Shown in pieces: positions 1 through 6,513 of a stretch of DNA of 49,011 nucleotides. The translations under genes were made by a program, and so were the position numbers. The DNA is taken from positions 1 to 49,011 of the forward strand of contig NZ_QEIO01000027.1 of the NCBI RefSeq assembly GCF_003336425.1, read 5' to 3'. The notes under the pieces were generated by a model. It did no database searches. It was not told where the DNA came from and was given only the letters and a program-made list of their open reading frames with translations. This stretch comes from Marinitenerispora sediminis (GTDB taxonomy: Bacteria > Actinomycetota > Actinomycetes > Streptosporangiales > Streptosporangiaceae). Position 1 is the first letter of the stretch. The number at the start of each line of letters is the position of its first letter.

Positions 1-1
1 G

Positions 2-1021
2 GCCTCGGAGCCGTCCGCGCCCGGGGAGGCGGCGGCCGACCCGGCCGGCCCCGCCCTGGAGGTCGACTCCCTGACCGTCGACGTCTCCACCCCCGCCGGC
101 CGGGTCCGCGCCGTGGACGGCGTCAGCTTCTCCGTCCGCCGGGGCCGCACGCTGGCGCTGCTCGGGGAGTCCGGCTGCGGCAAGTCCATGACCGCCCAGG
201 CGGTGGTCGGACTGCTCGCCCCCGTCGCCGAGGTCACCGGCGGGTCGGTCCGGGTGGGCGGCACCGACATGCTGCGGCTCGGCCGCGCCGAGCGCAAGAA
301 GCTCGCCGGACCGGTGCTGTCCATCGTCTTCCAGGACGCGCTCACCGCGATGAACCCCGTGCAGACGGTCGGCACGCAGCTCGGTGAGCCGTTCCGCATC
401 CACGCGGGCCTGTCCCGCCGCGCGGCCCGGGAGAAGGCGATCGAGCTGATGGAGGCCGTCGGCATCCCCGAGCCCCGGGCGCGGGCGAAGTCCTATCCGC
501 ACCAGTTCTCCGGCGGCATGCGGCAGCGGCTGCTCATCGCGATGGCGGTGGCGCTCAGCCCCGACGTGCTCATCGCCGACGAGCCGACCACCGCGCTCGA
601 CGTCACCGTGCAGGCGCAGGTCATGCAGCTGCTCGCCGACCTCCAGGCGCGGCACGACATGGCGCTCGTACTGATCACGCACGACCTCGCCGTGGTCGCC
701 GAGCGCGCCGACGAGGTCGCGATCATGTACGCCGGGACGGTGGTGGAGACCGGGCCCGTGCGCGAGGTGTTCACCCGTCCGCGCCACCCCTACACCCGCG
801 GACTCCTCGACTCGGTGCCGGAGAACGTGGAGAGGGGGCGCCCGCTGCGCTCGGTCCCGGGCAGCCCGCCGGAGCTGAGCGCGATCCCGGCCGGCTGCGT
901 GTTCCAGGCACGCTGCCCGATGGCGCGCGCGCAGTGCGCCGAGGTCCGCCCCCTCCTGGAGCCGACCGGCCCGTCGCGGGCCGCCGCCTGCCACTTCTCC
1001 GAGGAGCTCGCCCGTGCCTGA
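2..1021 (+). CDS. ABC transporter ATP-binding protein, peptide/nickel type (DppD/OppD-like), 5' end outside window
   Basis: This is a nucleotide-binding subunit of a dipeptide/oligopeptide/nickel-type ABC importer. It hydrolyses ATP on the cytoplasmic side of the membrane to drive uptake of a substrate delivered by a binding protein. The reading frame is open from base 2, and the residues before the GTG at 113 (LEVDSLTVDVSTPAGRVRAV) are the normal start of this family, so the true start lies upstream of the window. Visible motifs are Walker A GESGCGKS, Q-loop FQDALTAMNPV, signature FSGGMRQR, Walker B VLIADEPTTALD and switch histidine LITHDL. The C-terminal oligopeptide-transporter domain has the usual cysteines (CVFQARCPMA...C...C), which bind an Fe-S cluster or metal in some relatives. 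It overlaps the next gene by 8 nt and would form a heterodimer with it. The substrate cannot be told from sequence. The neighbouring sugar-acid genes are convergent, so a shared pathway is only a guess. Confidence 0.93.
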   Translation, partial: ASEPSAPGEAAADPAGPALEVDSLTVDVSTPAGRVRAVDGVSFSVRRGRTLALLGESGCGKSMTAQAVVGLLAPVAEVTGGSVRVGGTDMLRLGRAERKKLAGPVLSIVFQDALTAMNPVQTVGTQLGEPFRIHAGLSRRAAREKAIELMEAVGIPEPRARAKSYPHQFSGGMRQRLLIAMAVALSPDVLIADEPTTALDVTVQAQVMQLLADLQARHDMALVLITHDLAVVAERADEVAIMYAGTVVETGPVREVFTRPRHPYTRGLLDSVPENVERGRPLRSVPGSPPELSAIPAGCVFQARCPMARAQCAEVRPLLEPTGPSRAAACHFSEELARA

Positions 1022-2075
1022 GAACACCGCCACCGCCGCCGCGGACTCCGCGGCGACCACTGGAGCCGGGGCGCTGCTGGAGGTCGCCGGCGTCCGCAAG
1101 ACGTTCCGGGTCGCCGGCGGCCGTCCCGGGAAGTCGAGGCTGACCGCCCTGGACGGCGTCGACCTGCACGTCCGCCGCGGCGAGACGCTCGGCCTCGTCG
1201 GCGAGTCCGGGTGCGGCAAGTCGACGCTGGCCCGCGTCCTGCTGCTGCTCGAACGCCCGGACGAGGGAACGGTGCGGTTCGAGGGGACCGACCCGTTCGC
1301 GCTGCGCGGCCGGCGCCTGCTGGCCTGGCGGCGCCGGGTGCAGATGGTGTTCCAGGACCCGTTCGCCTCCCTCAACGCCCGGATGACCGCCGCCGACATC
1401 ATCGGGGAGCCGTGGCGGTCCCACCGCGACGCCGCTCCCGCCGACCGGGACCGGCGCGTGCGGGAGCTGCTCGACCTGGTGGGGCTGCGCGCCGGCGACG
1501 CGCACCGCTATCCCGACGAGTTCTCCGGCGGGCAGCGCCAGCGGATCGGGATCGCCCGCGCCCTGGCGCTGGGTCCCGACCTGATCGTGTGCGACGAGCC
1601 GGTGTCGGCGCTGGACCTCTCGGTCCAGGCGCAGGTGCTCAACCTGCTCGCCGACCTGCAGGAGCGGCTGGGCGTGTCCTACGTGTTCATCTCGCACGAC
1701 CTGTCGGTGGTGCGGCACGTGGCCGACCGGGTCGCGGTGATGTACCTCGGCAAGGTCATCGAGCAGGGGCCCACCGAGAGCGTCTTCGACCAGCCGCTGC
1801 ACCCCTACACCAGGGCGCTGATGTCGGCCGCGCCGTCCCTGGACGTGACCGGGGGCGCGGCGGCGGGCCGCATCCTGCTCAGCGGTGAGATCCCGTCGCC
1901 GCTGGACCCGCCGTCGGGCTGCCGGTTCCGCACCCGCTGCTGGCAGGCCGCGGAGCGCTGCGCCTCCGAGGCCCCGCCGGCCCGGCCCCGGACGGACGGC
2001 GGCGGTGCCGCGGAGCGGGACCGGCACGCGGCCCTGTGCCACTTCCCGCTGGAGGCCGCTCCGGCGGCCGGCTGA
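1014..2075 (+). CDS. ABC transporter ATP-binding protein, peptide/nickel type (DppF/OppF-like)
   Basis: This 353-residue protein is the second ATPase of the importer that begins upstream. It starts at a GTG that overlaps the end of the previous gene by 8 nt, which indicates translational coupling. It carries Walker A GESGCGKS, Q-loop FQDPFASLN, signature FSGGQRQR, Walker B LIVCDEPVSALD and switch ISHDL. The C-terminal oligo_HPY domain follows, with the HPYTRAL motif and cysteine pairs (GCRFRTRCWQ...C...C). The pair of paralogous ATPases is the standard arrangement of Dpp/Opp/Nik systems, in which both subunits are needed and the permease and binding-protein genes lie upstream, here outside the window. 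A strong hairpin follows within 10 nt of the stop, so this is the last gene of the operon. Confidence 0.95.
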   Translation: MPENTATAAADSAATTGAGALLEVAGVRKTFRVAGGRPGKSRLTALDGVDLHVRRGETLGLVGESGCGKSTLARVLLLLERPDEGTVRFEGTDPFALRGRRLLAWRRRVQMVFQDPFASLNARMTAADIIGEPWRSHRDAAPADRDRRVRELLDLVGLRAGDAHRYPDEFSGGQRQRIGIARALALGPDLIVCDEPVSALDLSVQAQVLNLLADLQERLGVSYVFISHDLSVVRHVADRVAVMYLGKVIEQGPTESVFDQPLHPYTRALMSAAPSLDVTGGAAAGRILLSGEIPSPLDPPSGCRFRTRCWQAAERCASEAPPARPRTDGGGAAERDRHAALCHFPLEAAPAAG

Positions 2076-2084
2076 GCACGCGGC

Positions 2085-2125
2085 GCGCGGGCCGTCCTCC
2101 CGGGGTTGGGGAGGACGGCCCGCGC
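2085..2125 (+). terminator. Hairpin terminator of the ABC transporter operon
   Basis: A perfect 17-bp stem (GCGCGGGCCGTCCTCCC at 2085-2101 with its complement at 2109-2125) closes a 7-nt loop 9 nt after the stop codon. There is no U-tract, as is common in high-GC actinobacteria. Confidence 0.85.
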
Positions 2126-2158
2126 TGGTGGGAGGTGCGGGTGCGGTCCGCACCGCCG

Positions 2159-2201
2159 GGGGCCTGGCGTTCCCGGGGCGGGCCCGGGAACGTCAGGCCC
2201 C
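2159..2201 (-). terminator. Hairpin terminator of the dehydrogenase/dehydratase operon
   Basis: A 19-bp stem with one mismatch (2159-2177 pairing with 2183-2201, 5-nt loop) overlaps the TGA stop of the minus-strand dehydrogenase. It ends that operon and faces the ABC-operon terminator, insulating the two convergent transcripts. Confidence 0.75.
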
Positions 2202-3179
2202 GGCGCGCACCACGTTCGCCAGGGGCTCGCCCGCGGCCAGCCGTTCGATGTTCGCGGCGATCTCCCGCGCCCGGCCGGTGAACGTCGCGCGGGTGTGCCC
2301 GGAGTGGTGCGGCGTCATCAGGACGTTGTCGAGCTCGTGGAACGGGCGCGTGTACCCGCGGGCGCCGCCGCCGTCCTTGGGGTGGCTCCACCACACGTCC
2401 AGGGCGGCGCCGCCGATGCGCCGCCCAGCCAGCGCGTCGTAGAGGGCGTCCTCGTCGACGATCGGCCCGCGCGCGACGTTGACGAGCAGCGCGTCCGGCC
2501 GCATCCGAGCCAGCTCGGCCGCGCCGATCAGCCCGGTGGTGGCCGGGGTCAGCGGGACGGTCAGCACGACGACGTCGGAGCCGGAGAGCAGCTCCGGCAG
2601 GCCGTCGTCGCCGTCCATTCGGTCCACGCGCACCCCTTCGGGCAGCGGCGCGCCGGGGTCGCGGCGTATGGCGCGGGCGCGCATGCCCAGTGCGGTGGCC
2701 GCCCGCACGACCGCGGCGCCGATCTCGCCGAGGCCCACGACGCCGACCGTGCGGCCCGCCAGGGTGTCGCCCAGGGCGACGGCGGGGTCCACCGCGACGG
2801 ACTCCCAGCGCCCCTCGCGCAGCAGGGCGTCGGCACGCCGCACCCGGCGCGACAGCATGAGCGCGGCCATGACCACGTGCTCGGCGATCGAGGTGCCGTG
2901 GTGGAAGGTGTTGCACACCGTCACACCGGGGGCGAGCGCGTCGAGCGGGACGCGGTCGACACCCGCGCCGGTGACGTGCACGAGCCGCAGGCCCGGGGCG
3001 GCCTCGGCCATCGGCACGGTCATCCGGGAGGCCACGAGCACGTCCGCGGAGCGCAGCCGCTCGACCACCTCGCCGTCCGGTCGGCCCGCGAGGAACTCCC
3101 AGGCGTGGCCGTCGCCTCCCTGGCGGGTCAGCAGGTCGCGGAACCGGTCCAGGATCGGGTCCGTGAGCACGATCCTCAT
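2193..3179 (-). CDS. D-2-hydroxyacid dehydrogenase (NAD(P)-dependent, phosphoglycerate dehydrogenase-like)
   Basis: This 328-residue enzyme should reduce a 2-keto acid to, or oxidise, a D-2-hydroxy acid with NAD(P)H in the cytoplasm. The Rossmann fingerprint is present (VGVVGLGEIG), followed by RRDPG at the end of the second strand, where an Arg rather than an acidic residue hints at NADPH preference. The catalytic Arg sits in NVARGPIVDEDAL and the catalytic His in MTPHHSGHT. The length is normal for the family. It starts at ATG with only a weak purine-rich ribosome site and lies 31 nt downstream of the dehydratase gene, so the two are probably one operon. A dehydratase that makes a 2-keto-3-deoxy sugar acid followed by a 2-hydroxyacid dehydrogenase is a plausible catabolic pair, but the exact substrate is not known. 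Confidence 0.9.
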   Translation of the reverse strand: MRIVLTDPILDRFRDLLTRQGGDGHAWEFLAGRPDGEVVERLRSADVLVASRMTVPMAEAAPGLRLVHVTGAGVDRVPLDALAPGVTVCNTFHHGTSIAEHVVMAALMLSRRVRRADALLREGRWESVAVDPAVALGDTLAGRTVGVVGLGEIGAAVVRAATALGMRARAIRRDPGAPLPEGVRVDRMDGDDGLPELLSGSDVVVLTVPLTPATTGLIGAAELARMRPDALLVNVARGPIVDEDALYDALAGRRIGGAALDVWWSHPKDGGGARGYTRPFHELDNVLMTPHHSGHTRATFTGRAREIAANIERLAAGEPLANVVRAGA

Positions 3180-3210
3180 CGGCCACCGCCCCGGCCGCGG
3201 CCCCCGGGGG

Positions 3211-4500
3211 TCACCACCGCGGGGCGGTGGGGTCGAAGCCGGGCTCGAACCGGCGCATGTAGCCGGTGTCGTCGCGCTCGCGGATGCCGCAGGCCAGGTA
3301 GCGCTCGTGCATCCGCGCGAGGGCGTCGCGGTCGAGTTCGACCCCGAGCCCGGGCGCCGTGGGCACCGCGACCGCGCCGTCGGAGAAGGCGAGGGCGCCG
3401 GGCACGATGACGTCGTCGGCCGGGTCCTTCCACGGCCAGTGCGTGTCGCAGGCGTAGGTGAGGTGCGGGGTGGCGGCGGCCAGGTGCGTCATCGCGGCGA
3501 GGCTGACGCCCAGGTGGGAGTTGGAGTGCATGGACAGCCCCATGCCGAACGTGTGGCAGATGTCAGCCAGTGAACGGGAGCGGCCGAGCCCGCCCCAGAA
3601 GTGGTGGTCGGAGAGGATCACCTGGACGGCGTCCGCGGCGACGGCCGGCCGCACCTGGTCGAACGCCACGACGCACATGTTCGTGGCCAGCGGCATCGAC
3701 ACCTCGCGGGCCACCCGCGCCATGCCGTCGATGCCGGTGGTGGGGTCCTCCAGGTACTCGATCACGCCGTCGAGTTCGGCGCCGACCCGGATCGCGGCCG
3801 GTACGCTCCACGCGCCGTTGGGGTCGATCCGCAGGGGGTGGTCGGGGAACGCCTCGCGCAGCGCCCGGATCGCCTCGACCTCCTCCTCCGGCCGGAAGAC
3901 GCCGCCCTTGAGCTTGATGGCGCGGAACCCGTACTCGTCGACCATCCGCCGCGCCTGCGCGACGATCTCGTCCGGCTTCAGCGCGGCGCCCCACGGGTCC
4001 GGGTCGGCCCCGGGGTGGGCGGCCCACTTGTAGAACAGGTAGGCGCTGTAGTCGACCCGGTCGCGCACGGCTCCGCCGAGCAGGTCGCTCACCGGGCGGC
4101 CGATCGCCTTGCCCTGGATGTCCAGGCAGGCCACCTCGAACGGCGACAGCACCCGGTCGGCGGTGCTGCTGCCGGTGACCATGCCGCTCATACCGTGCCC
4201 GCCCCGGACGCGGTCGCCGGCGAACCGGTCGCGGATGAGCCCCGCGATCCGGTGCACGTGCCACACGTCGACCCCGGTCAGCACCGAGGCCGCCGCACGC
4301 AGCCGCTCCAGGTGGCCGGCGTCGCCGTAGGTCTCGCCCAGGCCGGTGAGTCCGGAGTCGGTGACGACCTCCACGATCGCCCGCAGCGCGAACGGCTCGT
4401 GGACCCCGACCGTGTTGAGCAGCGGCAGGTCCCGGAAGGCGACCGGCGTGATGCGGACCTCGCTGATGCGGTGCGGCTCTCCCGCCGCGTCGATGCTCAC
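3211..4500 (-). CDS. Enolase-superfamily dehydratase, glucarate dehydratase-like
   Basis: This 429-residue protein belongs to the mandelate racemase/glucarate dehydratase branch of the enolase superfamily. Such enzymes abstract the proton alpha to a carboxylate and eliminate water from an acid sugar such as D-glucarate, with Mg2+ bound by three acidic residues. The N-terminal capping domain (VRITPVAFRDLPLLN...) is followed by the barrel with the K-x-K acid/base motif (AIKLKGG) and successive metal/acid positions in RIDPNGAW, YLEDPTTG and TNMCVVAF. The H/D dyad region is ILSDHHFWGGLG, and the C-terminal CDTHWPW stretch is glucarate-dehydratase-like. I chose the GTG at 4500 because GGAGGAG lies 6 nt upstream of it. 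An ATG eleven codons further out has no ribosome site. It heads the operon with the dehydrogenase. Galactarate or another aldarate could be the real substrate. Confidence 0.88.
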   Translation of the reverse strand: MSIDAAGEPHRISEVRITPVAFRDLPLLNTVGVHEPFALRAIVEVVTDSGLTGLGETYGDAGHLERLRAAASVLTGVDVWHVHRIAGLIRDRFAGDRVRGGHGMSGMVTGSSTADRVLSPFEVACLDIQGKAIGRPVSDLLGGAVRDRVDYSAYLFYKWAAHPGADPDPWGAALKPDEIVAQARRMVDEYGFRAIKLKGGVFRPEEEVEAIRALREAFPDHPLRIDPNGAWSVPAAIRVGAELDGVIEYLEDPTTGIDGMARVAREVSMPLATNMCVVAFDQVRPAVAADAVQVILSDHHFWGGLGRSRSLADICHTFGMGLSMHSNSHLGVSLAAMTHLAAATPHLTYACDTHWPWKDPADDVIVPGALAFSDGAVAVPTAPGLGVELDRDALARMHERYLACGIRERDDTGYMRRFEPGFDPTAPRW

Positions 4501-4956
4501 CGTGTCTCCTCCGGAGGTGTCGGACCGACGCACGCGCCGGTGATCATCGTCTACGGAGGCACCCTATCGAGCCGTCGTCCATATGGGTAGACGAGAGACA
4601 GAAGGAAAGACAAGACCTGCCCCAGCGACCGACCGGCCCGCAGAGACGGACGGGCGCCCGCTTTGCCGAACACGCTGACACGAGGAGAAGGGGGCCTGCC
4701 CGCCAACCGCAACCCCCGGAGCGCACTCGTGCAGCGAGGTCGCGGGCAGCGCGGCGAAGACGGTCCGGCGCCAGGCAGGTACTCATGACACCCTCTGCGA
4801 AGTTCGCCTCAGCACCGAGGCCATGTCGAAAACTCACCAATCAGCCGACATTGACACTAGCCACAACAAACTTGGACACATTCAAACAGATGGCCACAAT
4901 CGGTCGCGAACGACGACCTGCAAGTTGGACCGGATTAGACACCCTCCGCCCCTGCC
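4501..4956. other. Intergenic region and left edge of an AT-rich island
   Basis: Apart from the candidate operator at 4547-4594 I see no credible gene. Composition changes from GC-rich to clearly AT-richer at about 4,790-4,830 and stays so through the next two genes, which marks the left border of the accessory island. Confidence 0.6.
4547..4594 (-). promoter_or_regulatory. Candidate promoter and operator of the dehydratase operon
   Basis: TCGTCTAC (4547-4554) and GTAGACGA (4587-4594) form a perfect 8-bp inverted repeat. Between them, read on the minus strand, TAGGGT (4561-4566) could be the -10 hexamer, placing one repeat arm at the start site. The GT-CT-AC core resembles GntR/FadR-type half-sites. 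No regulator gene is adjacent, so the assignment is tentative. Confidence 0.35.
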
Positions 4957-4971
4957 TATAATTCTTCGGTG
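4957..4971 (+). promoter_or_regulatory. Leaderless promoter for the SepF-like/SLATT pair
   Basis: A perfect TATAAT (4957-4962) lies 6 nt before the GTG at 4969. A transcript starting 7 nt after the -10 box would begin at that start codon, the geometry of actinobacterial leaderless genes. No convincing -35 hexamer is visible at 16-18 nt. This arrangement fixes the chosen start of the following gene. Confidence 0.6.
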
Positions 4972-5433
4972 CCTGGAGAGAACGTGGCGTCAACCTTGCT
5001 ACAGGTATGGGCGCCGAGCCTTGTGGCGCTTCTCTCTGTCATAGTTGCGGTTCTGGCGATCTCGTCTCGCAAACCCCACTTCGACAGAAAGCCCACCACC
5101 GAAACATTTCCCCACCTCATACACTCGCGAGAAAAACTCGAGATGTCCATCACGGATGCAGAGTCACTGAACTCCTACCACACACTCTCACAAGGCGACC
5201 CAGCCATTCGATTAACGAAAGCACTCCGCTATTCCCCCCACGATTACCAATCCGCCGTCAGCGAGATCTCAATTCGCTACCGAGAAGGACGAGTTATATC
5301 CATCGATCTCAGCAAGATGAATCCCCACCAAGCATCCAGACTTGTTGATTTTTGCAGCGGCATGGCCGCAGGATCCCACGGCTGGATTTATCGAATCACC
5401 GACCACGCCATCATAATCACACCCCAGGGTTGA
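4969..5433 (+). CDS. Membrane-anchored SepF-domain protein
   Basis: This 154-residue protein has one N-terminal membrane helix (about residues 10-32, rich in L, V, A and I), a polar linker of about 50 residues, and a C-terminal SepF/DUF552 domain (about 86-153). The domain is recognised from VISIDLSKMNPHQASRLVDF, SGMAAGSHG and IYRIT, which match the SepF core (VIxNLTxMD...A.RLVDFAAGL.FG.HGSIERVT). Classical SepF binds FtsZ and membranes through an amphipathic helix and polymerises into rings or arcs. Here a true membrane helix replaces that helix and the gene is far from ftsZ, so it is a divergent paralogue. It starts at a leaderless GTG; an alternative GTG at 4984 has GGAGAG close upstream. 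It lies 25 nt before the SLATT gene and probably forms one operon with it. A role as scaffold or sensor for the neighbouring effector is inference. Confidence 0.8.
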   Translation: MPGENVASTLLQVWAPSLVALLSVIVAVLAISSRKPHFDRKPTTETFPHLIHSREKLEMSITDAESLNSYHTLSQGDPAIRLTKALRYSPHDYQSAVSEISIRYREGRVISIDLSKMNPHQASRLVDFCSGMAAGSHGWIYRITDHAIIITPQG

Positions 5434-5458
5434 AATTAGCAAACGAGACAAAATTTCC

Positions 5459-6322
5459 ATGACTGAGATCAACGATCAGCTATTGCTCCTGAATCACCAG
5501 ATTCGACAGACCGAACACAGCCTGACCATAGCCAGAAAACGGAAGACTTGGTCAAATGTATCCCTTTTCCTCGGCCCCGTCTTCATTTTACTTCTCTATA
5601 TCCTCCTCTGGATCCCCAACCTAAGTGACTCAATAGTTGTTGCAATTTACATACCAGCAGTTCCGGTAGCACTCAGCTTCGCACTTTCCGCCTTCTACCT
5701 CAAACGGACCCCCGGAGGCCAGCCGACACAGAGACACGGCTCCCCAGGGTCCTGGCTGTCCCGAGCAATACACGGGGACCCCCGCCGACCAAGCGAGGGA
5801 GACCTGGAGCTGGAGCTCGCGAGACTGCGCGACACCCGAAAACTCGTGGTTGCAAGAGAAGACGTCCCCGCGAAGGTCAGGCGGGTGACATACAAGGAAG
5901 ACGCCTATTCAGACGTCGACCAACTTCGCTCCGAAAGCAGAGGGTATCGAAGAGTAAATAATGCACTCCAAGGCATTATCATCATCGGTTCACTAGCCGC
6001 TACAGGCGTTTCCGGTGTCGCAGCAGAATGGGCAGAACTGCGCTGGGCAACACTGGGAATCACATTTCTCGTAGGAATATCGAGCGGCTTCATGGGATAC
6101 TTTAAATACAAAGAGAGGAGCTTTTATCTCCAACAAACCGCCGACGCCATCGAGAGCGAATGGGAGGCAGTTGAGATCGGAGTGGGGCGATATAAGCACA
6201 TCGACAACGAAGAGGGCAGGCTTGCCGAGTTCGTCGAAGAAGTGCACCGACTGAAGTCAGAACAGAAAAAGCGCCAACAAAACCTCGAACAGCCTCCCGA
6301 ATCACGCAATTCAGCAGAATAA
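5459..6322 (+). CDS. SLATT / DUF4231 domain membrane protein
   Basis: This 287-residue protein has four predicted membrane helices (about 32-51, 58-80, 170-190 and 196-216). The second half is a DUF4231/SLATT unit: two close helices, an aromatic/basic turn (GYFKYKERSFYLQQTADAI), then an amphipathic C-terminal helix (EWEAVEIGVGRY...EEGRLAEFVEEVHRL). Known family biology: SLATT proteins are predicted pore-forming effectors linked to nucleotide-second-messenger immune systems and other conflict loci. The N-terminal half looks like a related, more divergent 2-TM unit, so the protein may be a duplicated SLATT. It begins at ATG with no evident Shine-Dalgarno sequence, 25 nt after the SepF-like gene. 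Its base composition is far more AT-rich than the flanking genes, which suggests transfer. No CD-NTase, SLOG, TIR or other usual sensor gene is beside it. Confidence 0.82.
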   Translation: MTEINDQLLLLNHQIRQTEHSLTIARKRKTWSNVSLFLGPVFILLLYILLWIPNLSDSIVVAIYIPAVPVALSFALSAFYLKRTPGGQPTQRHGSPGSWLSRAIHGDPRRPSEGDLELELARLRDTRKLVVAREDVPAKVRRVTYKEDAYSDVDQLRSESRGYRRVNNALQGIIIIGSLAATGVSGVAAEWAELRWATLGITFLVGISSGFMGYFKYKERSFYLQQTADAIESEWEAVEIGVGRYKHIDNEEGRLAEFVEEVHRLKSEQKKRQQNLEQPPESRNSAE

Positions 6323-6513
6323 CATCCTCTGGCACAAAGAATCAACCATTTAACGCCGCACACACTCCATTCCCCTATCCCCTCGACTACCCCGCCAGCC
6401 GTCTCACCGCACGGAATGGTCGATATGGCGGGCGGTGGGTCAGTCGACGGCCGAGTCGCGCTTTCCCGCGGCCGCGGGACCACCGCCCCCATATCAAGCC
6501 GGTGCAACTTTCC
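6323..6513. other. Right edge of the island with inverted repeats
   Basis: The AT-rich composition ends near 6,420. An imperfect inverted repeat (GATATGGCGGGCGGTGG at 6422-6438 against the complement of 6480-6495) encloses a 16-nt palindrome at 6464-6479 (TCCCGCGGCCGCGGGA). Together they could act as a two-way terminator for the SLATT gene and the chaperone operon, which end facing each other here. Confidence 0.5.

Noticed and set aside
4544-4840. A 98-codon minus-strand frame in the region before the island
   Set aside because: No ribosome site and no protein-like pattern; it covers the candidate promoter of the dehydratase operon.
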